In this document: positions 7,884-15,556 of the stretch, piece by piece
Layout: every line of letters begins with the position of its first letter
How positions within the stretch are numbered: position 1 is the stretch's first letter
From: an uncultured Clostridia bacterium
GTDB taxonomy: Bacteria; Bacillota; Clostridia; Oscillospirales; Oscillospiraceae
Direction: 5' to 3'
Assembly (NCBI GenBank): GCA_937858235.1
Contig: CALLZZ010000342.1
Location: 1 to 32,157, forward strand
DNA length: 32,157 nucleotides
Translations under genes and position numbers: made by a program
Notes under the pieces: generated by a model
Database searches by the model: none
The model's input: only the letters and a program-made list of their open reading frames with translations
What the model was told of the DNA's origin: nothing

Positions 7884-9000
7884 CTTGTTTTTCCTCCGCT
7901 TCAATGATTTTTCTTGCCACCGCTTCTGCAACAGGAACCGTCACGGCATTGCCTGCCTGTTTGTAAAGCTGAGATTCCGAGCAGACAGCGGCTGCTTTTT
8001 CATAGAGATGATCCGGAAAGCCCTGAAGCCTGAAGCATTCTTTCGGCGTAAGCCTTCTGATGGCATAGTGATTGCCGTCGCTTAAAAGCACACCGTGCCT
8101 GTCTTGACCGGTCAGGGTAAAGGACGGCTCGCCGTCTTCTTTCACACGCCTTGCTGTCTTGGAACGGGGTGATGAGCGAAAAGGTGTAGATACACTTCTT
8201 GCTTCAAGAACTCCAGTCCGCATGCCTTTGTTATCAAGGCCGTGTCCGTAGGTCGCAACGATGCAGGTCGATTGATCCCTCGTTTTTACTTTGCCTTTGC
8301 TAACCGTCATTCCTTCCTGCGAAATTAAATAGAGCCCGGTTTTCGCACCGAGCCCTCCTGCTGAAGATTGGATTGTGCATGCGACACCTCCGGGATCATA
8401 GACCCGGTAGCCTTGGGGACCGCCTACAAGCCTTCTAAGATGCGCATCGTTTTCTCCCTCGAAAGGTAGTATTTCAAATCGACCTCTTGTTCTAAGATGT
8501 CCAATAAGGAAGACACGCTCTCTTGATTGGGGCACGCCGTAGTCTTTGGAATTGAGCACCTGCCAGAAGACGTCGTACCCTGCTTCATCCATTTCAAGGA
8601 GAACACGGGCAAAGTCCCATCCGTCATGAATGGATAGCAGGTTTTTAACGTTTTCAGCGACAAGCCATCGGGGCTTATCTTTTTCTTCTTTGCCCTTGAC
8701 GAGGTCAAGGACTGTAAAATATAGGCCGCTTCTTTCCGCAGAGACTCCTCTTTGAAAGCCGGCAACTGAGATATCCTGGCAAGGAAAGCCGAAGGTCCAG
8801 CAGTCTGCGTAGGGGATATCTTTTGACTTGATGCTTCGTATGTCTTCACAAAACCACTCTCCCTTCGTGTCAAACATTGCCTTGTAGGATTCAATGGCAA
8901 ATTTATCGTTCTCGCAGCTTCCGATACAGCGAAAGCCCGCTCTTTCGAATCCTAAGCGGAAACCTCCGATTCCTGAAAAAAGATCAATCATCGTCCGCAT
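7870..9000 (-). CDS. dcm: DNA (cytosine-5) methyltransferase
   Basis: About 376 residues carrying the ordered motifs of C5 methyltransferases: I (DLFSGIGGFRLGF), IV (FGFPCQDIS, with the catalytic Cys), VI (AENVKN), VIII (QSRERVFLIG), a variable target-recognition stretch, IX (RRLTPKECFRLQGFP) and X (KQAGNAVTVPVAEAVA). All key residues are present. A GTG at 9009 overlaps the small-terminase stop, but its distance from AAGGAG is too short; the ATG at 9000 has 10-base spacing and is preferred. It is an orphan with no cytosine-specific nuclease nearby, so it probably protects phage DNA. It opens the dcm-metK-ParB/MTase block. Confidence 0.95.
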   Translation of the reverse strand: MRTMIDLFSGIGGFRLGFERAGFRCIGSCENDKFAIESYKAMFDTKGEWFCEDIRSIKSKDIPYADCWTFGFPCQDISVAGFQRGVSAERSGLYFTVLDLVKGKEEKDKPRWLVAENVKNLLSIHDGWDFARVLLEMDEAGYDVFWQVLNSKDYGVPQSRERVFLIGHLRTRGRFEILPFEGENDAHLRRLVGGPQGYRVYDPGGVACTIQSSAGGLGAKTGLYLISQEGMTVSKGKVKTRDQSTCIVATYGHGLDNKGMRTGVLEARSVSTPFRSSPRSKTARRVKEDGEPSFTLTGQDRHGVLLSDGNHYAIRRLTPKECFRLQGFPDHLYEKAAAVCSESQLYKQAGNAVTVPVAEAVARKIIEAEEKQDETL

Positions 9001-9001
9001 C

Positions 9002-9583
9002 TTAGTCACGCTCCTTTTTCTTTCGAAGGAGCCGCTCCATCATGTCGTCCTGTGGTGTGGAGATAAAAGCGGTCGTCGTGTTTTGCTTTACAATGTCAAA
9101 AATCTCATACCAGATGAGATTGGCCTGCTTTTGGAAGTTCTGGCTCATCGATACGAAAGGGCTAGCTATCGCTCCGCCTGTTGTCGGATGCTTTCCTAAC
9201 AGGCCATAGGTGCTGACCGCTTCCTCACACTGAATGAAGCGGGCAAAAGCCTGTGCATAGGATTCAATAAGTCTCGGATTGACGAGCTTCTCGCATCGTC
9301 TTTCCTTTAGCCAGAGCCAGGTCTCCTCGTAAATTTCATCGGCGCCTAAGGGCTTGCCGTCCTTTTGCCGAGCGGATAAGTAGTCTGAAGGCTCAGGCAT
9401 ATCCTCACCGTATAAATCCGAGATGCCTTCCGGCTCATCCGGAGCAAAAAGGGTCTCCGGGTCAAAATCGTGTGTTTCTAATACATTTGCTTCTTTTCCG
9501 GCGGCAATCTTATCGACTAAGGGTTCCGGCTTGCTGCCGGCCTTGACACGTCTTCCGCCTCGGTATGTTCCGTCTCTTGCCAC
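9002..9583 (-). CDS. terS: Terminase small subunit (P27 family)
   Basis: 193 residues. The start MARDGTYRGGRR-K-G-KPEPL is typical of P27-type small terminases, followed by an acidic linker and a helical C-terminal half (LVNPRLIESYAQAFARFIQC, then NQQ-like QNFQKQANLIWYEIFDIVKQ). It recognises the packaging site and hands DNA to TerL. The start codon is GTG with AAGGAGGT 6-7 bases upstream. It follows the HNH gene across a 129-base gap that holds a terminator-like hairpin and perhaps cos. It precedes the methyltransferase cargo that separates it from TerL. Confidence 0.88.
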   Translation of the reverse strand: MARDGTYRGGRRVKAGSKPEPLVDKIAAGKEANVLETHDFDPETLFAPDEPEGISDLYGEDMPEPSDYLSARQKDGKPLGADEIYEETWLWLKERRCEKLVNPRLIESYAQAFARFIQCEEAVSTYGLLGKHPTTGGAIASPFVSMSQNFQKQANLIWYEIFDIVKQNTTTAFISTPQDDMMERLLRKKKERD

Positions 9584-9601
9584 AAGGCACCTCCTTTCCT
9601 G

Positions 9602-9627
9602 AAAATAAAAAAGGGGGTTAATCCCCC
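9602..9627 (-). terminator. Short intrinsic terminator before terS
   Basis: On the minus strand GGGGG (9623-9627) pairs with CCCCC (9613-9617) around ATTAA, followed by TTTTTTATTTT. The stem is short but all G-C, and the T run is good. It lies about 20 bases before the terS start, as at the HNH and terL starts. Confidence 0.55.
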
Positions 9628-9712
9628 GTTTGAATTGAACTTTTTTTGCACGGCGCCCACCGCCCGTTGCTCGGAAAATCTTCCGCAGAGATTGAGATCC
9701 CCCCTACCTAAG
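9628..9712. other. Candidate cos/packaging region between HNH and terS
   Basis: This is an 85-base GC-rich stretch with no gene, lying between an HNH endonuclease and a P27 small terminase. In HK97-like cos phages the HNH protein works with terminase and the cos site lies next to these genes, so this gap is the natural place to look. The sequence has C-rich tracts (gcgcccaccgcccg and gatccccccta) but I cannot define cohesive ends. The call is by position only. Confidence 0.3.
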
Positions 9713-10066
9713 TCAGCTCCACCTGTCGCCACGCTCAGCATGGATTCTCGAATGGCAGGACTTGCAGAGAGCCATCAAGTTTTTTTGTTTATTTGTTCCG
9801 CCTTCGGACAAAGGAATGATGTGATGAACTTCTTCAGAGGGAGTGAGCTTCTCGTTTCGTTTGCACTCCTCACACAAATGGTGAGCCTTGATGTAGCGGT
9901 CACGGATTCGTTTCCAAGCTCTGCCGTAGCGTCTTCTTGTCTCTGGATCCCTTTGGTATTTTTCGTATCGTCTTGCTTCCTCCTGCTCATGCTTCTTACA
10001 AAATCTTCCCTCAACAAGCTCGGGGCAGCCGGGATAAGAACAGGGGCGCTTCGGTTTTCTTGGCAT
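9713..10066 (-). CDS. HNH endonuclease, terminase-associated
   Basis: 117 residues. The N-terminus has a zinc-type cluster (CSYPGC, then CKKH), followed by a basic helical stretch, then CEECKRNEKLTPSEEVHHIIPLSEGGTNKQKNLMALCKSCHSRIH: the HNH catalytic core with its structural Cys pairs intact. In cos phages such proteins assist terminase cleavage at the packaging site. A reading from 10099 exists, but the ATG at 10066 has GGGAGGT with 6-base spacing and begins MPRKPKRPC, so it is chosen. A strong terminator lies only about 20 bases upstream, which makes this gene the first of the packaging unit. Confidence 0.93.
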   Translation of the reverse strand: MPRKPKRPCSYPGCPELVEGRFCKKHEQEEARRYEKYQRDPETRRRYGRAWKRIRDRYIKAHHLCEECKRNEKLTPSEEVHHIIPLSEGGTNKQKNLMALCKSCHSRIHAERGDRWS

Positions 10067-10082
10067 CAAGCACCTCCCGCAT

Positions 10083-10109
10083 AAAAAAACCTGCAGCATC
10101 GCCGCAGGT
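10083..10109 (-). terminator. Intrinsic terminator between late regulators and HNH gene
   Basis: Arms at 10101-10109 and 10089-10097 form a 9-bp stem with a 3-base loop and one G-U pair, followed on the minus strand by seven T residues (10083-10089). It would stop leftward transcription coming from the two sigma-like genes right before the HNH ribosome site, so packaging genes need either antitermination or a promoter inside the leader. Confidence 0.85.
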
Positions 10110-10164
10110 CTTCTGAGTTTTTTCCTAGCTTAATAGTATCAGGGTTACTAGTTACAAAGCATTA

Positions 10165-10620
10165 TCAAATCGTTTCTGTTTGTTCCATTTCGTTCCAAAG
10201 TGTCTGAGCGGTTCGGTCGGCTGAAAAAGCAGCTTCCAAGGCACACAGAACCTCCTGCTTCTTCCTGTACATAGAACTCTTGCTAACATAAAACCTGTCC
10301 GACGCTTCGGAAAGAGAAAGCCTGTCCAGCCACAAAGCCTTGATGACTTCCTGCTCCTCACTTGCCCTTGATCGTACAAGCCAGTCCAAATAGGAAAGCT
10401 GACGAAAGCGCATCTCAGCGTGCTTCAGTCTATGATCAACGGCCGCATCATTGACAAAGTCGGCACAGCCTTTTAAGTGTTTTAAGACTCGTCCAAGTTC
10501 TATCGTGTCGCCCGACGGCTCCGGCATACTCTGCTGAAGCATCGTCTGCAAGAGATACAAATCCGCTTCCAGTTCGTTTTTATAAAGCTCATAGTTTTCC
10601 AGCAGTTTCTCGATTACCAT
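10165..10620 (-). CDS. Phage late-gene regulator, sigma-like HTH protein (ArpU/RinA-like)
   Basis: 151 residues, mostly helical. Residues 85-130 hold a sigma region 4-like unit: RASEEQEVIKALWLDRLSLS, then EASDRFYVSKSSMYRKKQEV, where the second part reads as the recognition helix. Phage proteins of this type sit just before terminase genes and activate late transcription (ArpU in enterococcal, RinA in staphylococcal phages); the assignment is by architecture and position, not by close similarity. The ATG has GGAGGAATT upstream and lies inside the preceding gene (32-base overlap). A terminator follows the gene. Confidence 0.72.
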   Translation of the reverse strand: MVIEKLLENYELYKNELEADLYLLQTMLQQSMPEPSGDTIELGRVLKHLKGCADFVNDAAVDHRLKHAEMRFRQLSYLDWLVRSRASEEQEVIKALWLDRLSLSEASDRFYVSKSSMYRKKQEVLCALEAAFSADRTAQTLWNEMEQTETI

Positions 10621-11128
10621 CGCATAATTCCTCCTTCCGAAAACCGAAGTATTGATATTGTCTTTCTAAGGTCTTAGCCATTCGCAGGGTAGCTTTCTCT
10701 TTCTTTCTTAAAAACTCTACGCCGCTTAAAGAAAAGCGTTCACAGACCTCACCCCAGTGTCTGCCTTCCAAAATGTCATAAGTCATCAGGTCTCGGTAAA
10801 AGCTCGGCAGGGCACGGATGGCGTAGCGGATGAATTCCACTTCCTTGGCGGCCTTTTCGTATTCCTCCGTCATCTCTCTTTCCGTCTTGTGATTGATGAG
10901 CCAGGCAAGCCTGCGGTAAGAAGTGGCGATGTAAAAGATGCGGTTATTGGAACGCTGTCTTTGTACTCTGACCTCATCACCGGTCTTTCCGGGAAAGGTC
11001 AGCATCTCCAAAACCTCGCTTGCTGTAATGGGAATAAACTGTGCCATTTCCTGTTCCAGCTCTTTCATCCTTTTGGTGTTCTCGGGGTAACATTTAAGCA
11101 TTTCTTTGACTTTCTTTATGCTATCCAT
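10589..11128 (-). CDS. Second sigma-like phage regulator
   Basis: 179 helical residues. The C-terminal part (EFIRYAIRALPSFYRDLMTYDILEGRHWGEVCERFSLSGVEFLRKKEKATLRM) has the spacing of a sigma-70 region 4 helix-turn-helix, with a long helical N-terminal half. It starts with ATGGATAG overlapping the SNF2 stop, with only a weak GAGGGTG site, so it likely depends on translational coupling. It overlaps the next sigma-like gene, and the pair probably act together as the late switch. No zinc site or membrane segment is seen. Confidence 0.65.
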   Translation of the reverse strand: MDSIKKVKEMLKCYPENTKRMKELEQEMAQFIPITASEVLEMLTFPGKTGDEVRVQRQRSNNRIFYIATSYRRLAWLINHKTEREMTEEYEKAAKEVEFIRYAIRALPSFYRDLMTYDILEGRHWGEVCERFSLSGVEFLRKKEKATLRMAKTLERQYQYFGFRKEELCDGNRETAGKL

Positions 11129-12467
11129 CCGTCACCCTCGCTTTCACCGCCTGCATTAAAGCTTCCTGTGTGATGTCCTTTTTCTCTAAAGCACGTGCCA
11201 CATCTCGGTCAATCGTGCCTTCAGCAAGAAGCCTGAAGATGACAACCGTATCCTTTTGCCCCTGCCGCCAAAGCCTGGCATTGGCCTGACTGTAAAGCTC
11301 CAGTGACCAGGGAAGGGAAAACCAGATCACGGTAGAGCCGCCGTGTTGGAGATTGAGACCGTGTCCCATCGAAGCGGGGTGAGCCATAGCGATTGAGATC
11401 TCGCCTTTGTTCCAAGCCTTAAAGTCTTCAGGTGTTTTAATTTCCACTGCTTCCTTGAAACGCTCTTTTATCCGGCTTCGTTCATGGCGATAGTTGTAGT
11501 AGATAAGAACGGGCTTTCCGTTTGCCGCTTCGATTAGGTCTTCCAAGGCATCAAGCTTGGATGAATGAAGCTCTGCGATGCTTCCTTGGTCGTCATAGAC
11601 AGCACCCGATGCCATCTGGATGAGTTTATTAGTAAGAACGGCAGCATTTACAGCATCAATGGTTTTGTCCATTAACTCCGCCACCATCTCACGCTCCATC
11701 TCCATATAGATGTTCTTTGCTGTATCCGAAAGCTTTACTTTCACATCCCGCTCCAGTCTTTCCGGCATCTTGAGAAAGTCGCAACTTTTCATAGAAACGC
11801 ATAGACCGGATAAAAGACCGTAAATAAACTTCTCTGCACCGGAACGGGGCTTGTAGGAATAGACGATATAGCCGTTCATTCGGTCAGGAACAAAGAAATC
11901 CGCCCGGTAGCTTCCGATGGTTTTCCCGAGACGCTTACCCTGATCCAAAAGATAAATCTCCGACCATAAATCCATCAGCCCGTTAGTTGAGGGCGTTCCC
12001 GTAAGGCCTACAACACGGTCAATGCCGGGACGCTTTTTCCGAAGTGCCTTGAAGCGTTTGCTGGACGGATTTTTAAAGCTCGAAAGCTCATCAATCACCA
12101 GCATGTCAAAATCCCAGTCGCAAAGCTCACAAAGCCAGGCGACATTCTCCCGATTAATCACATAGATATCGGCAGGAGTTTTAAGAGCCTCGATTCTTTC
12201 CTTTTCGCTGCCCAGAACCTTGGAGATTCGAAGAAAGGTCAGATGATCCCATTTTTCAAGCTCCTCCGTCCAGGTATTCTCCGCCACACGAAGCGGGGCG
12301 ATGACGAGAATCTTAGAAATCTCAAAGTAGTCAAACATCAATTCCCAGATGGCGGAAAGTGTGATGACCGTCTTCCCGAGACCTGGCTCTAAGAAAAGAC
12401 CGCAGGCCTTTTTCTTGATGATTTCCTTTTTGGCATATTCCTGATAGTCATGAGCCTTGTATTGCAT
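11121..12467 (-). CDS. SNF2-like DEAD/DEAH helicase (phage replication module)
   Basis: 448 residues, a complete superfamily 2 core without accessory domains. Motif I is LEPGLGKT at 26-33, motif II VIDELSS at 125-130 (DELS instead of DEAH), motif III GLTGTPS, and motifs V-VI are seen in NLQHGGSTVIWFSLPWS and YSQANARLWRQGQ. This is the compact SNF2-type protein found next to VRR-NUC and primase in many Firmicutes prophages; it probably remodels DNA during replication or recombination. A longer reading to 12506 exists, but the ATG at 12467 has GGAGGGATAC upstream. It overlaps VRR-NUC by 20 bases. Confidence 0.93.
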   Translation of the reverse strand: MQYKAHDYQEYAKKEIIKKKACGLFLEPGLGKTVITLSAIWELMFDYFEISKILVIAPLRVAENTWTEELEKWDHLTFLRISKVLGSEKERIEALKTPADIYVINRENVAWLCELCDWDFDMLVIDELSSFKNPSSKRFKALRKKRPGIDRVVGLTGTPSTNGLMDLWSEIYLLDQGKRLGKTIGSYRADFFVPDRMNGYIVYSYKPRSGAEKFIYGLLSGLCVSMKSCDFLKMPERLERDVKVKLSDTAKNIYMEMEREMVAELMDKTIDAVNAAVLTNKLIQMASGAVYDDQGSIAELHSSKLDALEDLIEAANGKPVLIYYNYRHERSRIKERFKEAVEIKTPEDFKAWNKGEISIAMAHPASMGHGLNLQHGGSTVIWFSLPWSLELYSQANARLWRQGQKDTVVIFRLLAEGTIDRDVARALEKKDITQEALMQAVKARVTDG

Positions 12468-12729
12468 TAAGTATCCCTCCGATATCTCCCGGATCATCCA
12501 GGACAAAAACCTGAAAGCCCAGGCTCCTGATTTGTTTGTGCCTTTTAAGCTGCAAGGCTCCGGGATTTCTGCCGGGTTTCTTTACTTCCACAAATCCCAT
12601 CCTTCCTCCGGGAAGAAGGATGAGTCTATCCGGCACACCGTTCCATCCGGGAGAGACGAACTTTAAACAAAGCCCGGATCTCGCCCTGGTTTCCGTCAAT
12701 AATTTATGTTCAATCTGTTTTTCAAGCAT
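12448..12729 (-). CDS. VRR-NUC domain nuclease
   Basis: 93 residues, a minimal PD-(D/E)XK nuclease of the VRR-NUC type. The core reads GWNGVPDRLILLPGGRMGFVEVKKPG, giving the Asp of PDR and the E-V-K pair, followed by QLKRHKQIRSLGFQVFVLDD. Proteins of this family cleave branched DNA (FAN1-type and phage Holliday junction enzymes), and it accompanies the SNF2 helicase in prophages. A TTG at 12747 could start a longer form, but the ATG at 12729 has an ACGGAGG site. The candidate origin lies immediately upstream. Confidence 0.93.
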   Translation of the reverse strand: MLEKQIEHKLLTETRARSGLCLKFVSPGWNGVPDRLILLPGGRMGFVEVKKPGRNPGALQLKRHKQIRSLGFQVFVLDDPGDIGGILNAIQGS

Positions 12730-12777
12730 TTTTATTTCCTCCGTCAAACATTGATATTTCAGGCTTTTCTTCGAGAG

Positions 12778-12884
12778 GGTGCAGGTCGGTGCAAGTCATC
12801 TAATAAACTTCTCTATATAGAATTTTTGACCTAAAATTTTCGCCCTAAAGGGGTTTTATACAAAGACCTGCACCGACCTGCACC
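12778..12884. other. Candidate replication origin with paired iterons
   Basis: The non-coding gap between primase and VRR-NUC carries a 10-base unit GGTGCAGGTC twice in tandem at 12778-12797 (second copy with one change) and twice in tandem in inverted orientation at 12865-12884 (both perfect). The arms form a 20-bp inverted repeat with one mismatch, around a 67-base AT-rich centre (tatatag, aattttt, ttttata). Iterons around an AT-rich unwinding stretch next to the initiator or primase gene is the usual form of a phage or plasmid origin. Alternatively the arms could fold as a long hairpin or serve as operator. Confidence 0.6.
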
Positions 12885-12893
12885 TTTTGACTT

Positions 12894-15137
12894 TTAGTCC
12901 ATAAATTCGGACTTTAAACGAAGCCCTAAAACCACCATTCCAGCTTTCGTTTTCTTCCGTTCATAGCCTTCAATTTCAAGGGCTGTATAAAAGTCCGCCG
13001 TGCTTCTCGTCCATTCGCCTGTTCTCTGGCAATAGGCCCTGTAATCCTGGTAAAACTCACCCGACTTTTGCGTGTATGATGGATCAATCTCACAGCATTC
13101 TTCGAGAAAGCCTGAGAGCCAGTCGTTATTCTCCCGGTATCTATGAATGGCATCAGCCACACATTTGGGTACAGGGATTTTGAAGTCTTTATCGATGGCT
13201 TTTCTCGCGCCCTCAATAATCCAGGAAAGAATCGCTCCGCCCGCATGTTCCACCAGATAGTCCGCATAGTTTTTGATATCCGCCTTGCCTTTAATCTTGG
13301 CCTGAAAGGGAATAACGATGAGCCTTCGCCAAGTGCCGTCATCATTCGCCCCAACTTTGGGGAGATGGTTCGTATAAAGGACAAGGGTATGGGTCGGGGT
13401 AAACTTGAAAGGGTCTTTATATTTCTTTTCGCCGGAGACAAGGTCTGTAGAACAAAGCTGTTTGATGACGGAAGTATTAAGCCGCATGCCTTCTTCAAGC
13501 TCTGCCGCAATGACCAGTCGTTTTCCTTTCAGCTCCGCAATCTCAGGCTTTACATTCCTTCTGCAACCGACCGTTAAAGCATCTGCCGAGATTGTGCCGC
13601 TGTAGTTTCCCAGCACCTTGGCAATGGAGTTCCAAAAGGTCGACTTGCCGTTCGAACCTTCTCCATAGGAAATAATCAGGGCTTCCATATAGACCTTGCC
13701 GATAGCGGAAAGCCCTACAATCTGCTGGACATATTCGATGAGTTCCTGATCGCTTAAGAAAAAGCTGGACACCGCATCAAGCCAGAGTTTCTCATTTTTC
13801 GTATCAGGCGAGACCAGAGTGATTTTCGTCATATAATCTTCAGGCTTATGCGGCACCGCTCCTTTAAGACCTTTTGTGAGATCATAGGCAGCCGCAGGCG
13901 TGTTCAGCATAAAATCCTGGCTGTCAAAATCCTGAATCATTTTAAGAAGCATGGGCTTTGCCGCCTGAAGTGCGGAAGTGACATACTTCATGTCACGCCT
14001 TTTCATGACAAAGTTTTTATAAGCAAGGGCGACTCGATACAGATCAAATGTTTTCTTTTGTTCCGGCTCGATAGCTTTTTCAAGCGTCCTGCCGCCTGCC
14101 TGAATGAGATCTTGAGCTACCCCTGATTCCGTGAGAAGCTTTGTTGCTTTTCCAAGCACAGCCTTTGCTTCTTCCAGCTGCTTATCCAGAAAATCCTGAC
14201 AGACACCGACCGCTCTTTGCTTCGATTCCTCCCAATGTGTCCCGTTATAGGTCATGTAATCTGTCGCATCGGTGTAGACGAGGATCTCGCCTTTTTCCCT
14301 GGTCAAGACCTTAGCCTGACCGATGTCCGAAAAATCGGGCGGCATAAGTGAGAAGTCCTTGCCGTATTCTTCCGGAGGGATATAGCCTTTCTGTGCCGAT
14401 ACTTTCTTTCCGAAGCGCATCGCACTCTGCCAGATGGTTTGAAGTTCATGATCCGGAAGCGGAGGATTACAAAGGTCAGCCTTTTTAAGAAACATCTCAA
14501 GAGCTTCCTCTGTTGCGCCAAGCCTTATGATGATACGGCCGGCATAGTGTGAAAGTGTCTTATTCCTTGAGCCTTCAGGGATCTCGCTTTGCGCTTCATC
14601 CCACTTAGCAAAATCATCTCGGATAAAGTCCGTGATAAGCTGATCGCCTTCACGCCAAATGACCTCCGTATCAGGGTTTCCGTACATGAAACGGGCACTT
14701 CCCAAAGCCCCGGCATCGAAGAAGGAAAAGATGTCTGCGAGTTCTTCTTTGAGCTTTGCATAACCCTCACCATCCTTTGTTTCAGGTATGGGAAAGTAGA
14801 CATGAAATCTCGGCCTTGCCGATCTCATGCCTTTTTCCTTCATGTGATTTCTGCTGGTAGCGATAGCAAGAGAGACACCCTCAAAAAGGCTTAGGATATC
14901 CTCAGGTAGAATCCAAGTCTCAGGATCATCGCTTTTCTCGTTATCACAGTCCATGCTGATGTGATCGGATTCGATGAAGTTTGCATTGCTGCGATAGTTG
15001 TTTTGATACCTTGCTGCCACATGGTCAAAGGAGACGGTATCCTTGAAAGCCGCTTCATCCGCTACGTCAATCCTGTTCGGATAGTAGACATTCGACTCCT
15101 GACCGCAGGTATCTGATGTGTAAATGGTTAGTTTCAT
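12894..15137 (-). CDS. Primase-helicase (AEP-like primase + D5/SF3-type ATPase, P4 type)
   Basis: 747 residues. The N-terminal 170 residues look like an archaeo-eukaryotic-type primase: SMDCDN at 61-66 gives the acidic pair, RPRFHVYFP near 108-116 the histidine. The middle is helical (D5_N-like). The C-terminal ATPase has Walker A GEGSNGKS at 492-499, Walker B LVIAAELEE at 541-549 and a sensor YTNHLP near 588-593, then a WRRLIVIPF arginine-finger region: a hexameric superfamily 3-type helicase. It primes and opens phage DNA. It starts with an ATG overlapping the DUF4406 stop (ATGA) with GGAGG upstream. The candidate origin lies 10 bases past its stop. Confidence 0.93.
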   Translation of the reverse strand: MKLTIYTSDTCGQESNVYYPNRIDVADEAAFKDTVSFDHVAARYQNNYRSNANFIESDHISMDCDNEKSDDPETWILPEDILSLFEGVSLAIATSRNHMKEKGMRSARPRFHVYFPIPETKDGEGYAKLKEELADIFSFFDAGALGSARFMYGNPDTEVIWREGDQLITDFIRDDFAKWDEAQSEIPEGSRNKTLSHYAGRIIIRLGATEEALEMFLKKADLCNPPLPDHELQTIWQSAMRFGKKVSAQKGYIPPEEYGKDFSLMPPDFSDIGQAKVLTREKGEILVYTDATDYMTYNGTHWEESKQRAVGVCQDFLDKQLEEAKAVLGKATKLLTESGVAQDLIQAGGRTLEKAIEPEQKKTFDLYRVALAYKNFVMKRRDMKYVTSALQAAKPMLLKMIQDFDSQDFMLNTPAAAYDLTKGLKGAVPHKPEDYMTKITLVSPDTKNEKLWLDAVSSFFLSDQELIEYVQQIVGLSAIGKVYMEALIISYGEGSNGKSTFWNSIAKVLGNYSGTISADALTVGCRRNVKPEIAELKGKRLVIAAELEEGMRLNTSVIKQLCSTDLVSGEKKYKDPFKFTPTHTLVLYTNHLPKVGANDDGTWRRLIVIPFQAKIKGKADIKNYADYLVEHAGGAILSWIIEGARKAIDKDFKIPVPKCVADAIHRYRENNDWLSGFLEECCEIDPSYTQKSGEFYQDYRAYCQRTGEWTRSTADFYTALEIEGYERKKTKAGMVVLGLRLKSEFMD

Positions 15138-15445
15138 TCGACTTCCTCCTGCACCACAGGGATTCCCAGCTTCTTTGCCGCCTGTATTTCCTCCAACATG
15201 CCAAAGCTAATCTGATGGCCAAAGACATGAACCTCATCGCAGTGGCGCATAATTTCAAGGTTCATCTCCATTGCTCGCTCTCGCTCACTGGCTTTGCTGT
15301 CATCCATAAATTGCGGAAAGAGAAGATGAGGAGCGATGGGAATGTCACCTTCCTGAACAATTTTTCGGCAGTATCCCTTGGCCTGTTCTGTGTTCGTCCT
15401 GATATCTCCCCGATAAGGTGAGCAGACATAAATGAGTTTGTTCAT
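15134..15445 (-). CDS. DUF4406 protein (nucleoside 2-deoxyribosyltransferase-like)
   Basis: 103 residues. MNKLIYVCSPYRGD at the start, then FMDDSKASERERAMEMNLEIM and a C-terminal EVHVFGHQISFGMLEEIQAA match the DUF4406 family, related in fold to nucleoside 2-deoxyribosyltransferases. A role in nucleotide handling or base modification during replication is a reasonable guess but not shown. The ORF can be read from 15523, which would cross the leader hairpin, but the ATG at 15445 has AAAGGAG and is preferred. It is the first gene of the leftward replication unit and lies downstream of conserved leader copy A. Confidence 0.85.
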   Translation of the reverse strand: MNKLIYVCSPYRGDIRTNTEQAKGYCRKIVQEGDIPIAPHLLFPQFMDDSKASERERAMEMNLEIMRHCDEVHVFGHQISFGMLEEIQAAKKLGIPVVQEEVE

Positions 15446-15480
15446 ATAAAAAACTCCTTTCGATAATTTTCGAGAGGAGC

Positions 15481-15517
15481 AAAACAAAAGGGATAATGAT
15501 CCTCTCACTATCCCCTT
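15481..15517 (-). terminator. Intrinsic terminator/attenuator inside leader copy A
   Basis: On the minus strand, arms 15517-15505 and 15499-15487 form a 13-bp stem (two G-U pairs) with loop GAGGA, followed by TTTTGTTTT. It meets all criteria for an intrinsic terminator. It would end the defence operon about 40 bases after the hamB stop and also control read-through into DUF4406, primase and the rest of the replication unit. The upstream half of the stem is part of the 43-nt repeated element. Confidence 0.75.
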
Positions 15518-15542
15518 GGACAAGTTATGCAGTTTTGGGCAA
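15500..15542 (-). repeat. 43-nt intercistronic element, copy A
   Basis: Reads TTGCCCAAAA, nine variable bases, then TTGTCCAAGGGGA and GTGAGAGGA. It begins 14 bases after the hamB stop and is followed by the DUF4406 gene. Copies B (26223-26265) and C (31335-31377) have the same blocks at identical spacing. In this copy the 3' half is the left arm of a terminator hairpin. Confidence 0.8.
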
Positions 15543-15556
15543 AGAAATCTAGTTTT

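Noticed and set aside
10089..10109. ACCTGCAGC..GCCGCAGGT resembles the origin iteron GACCTGCACC
   Set aside because: It is fully explained as the stem of a terminator; only 6 bases match in a row and there is no array.
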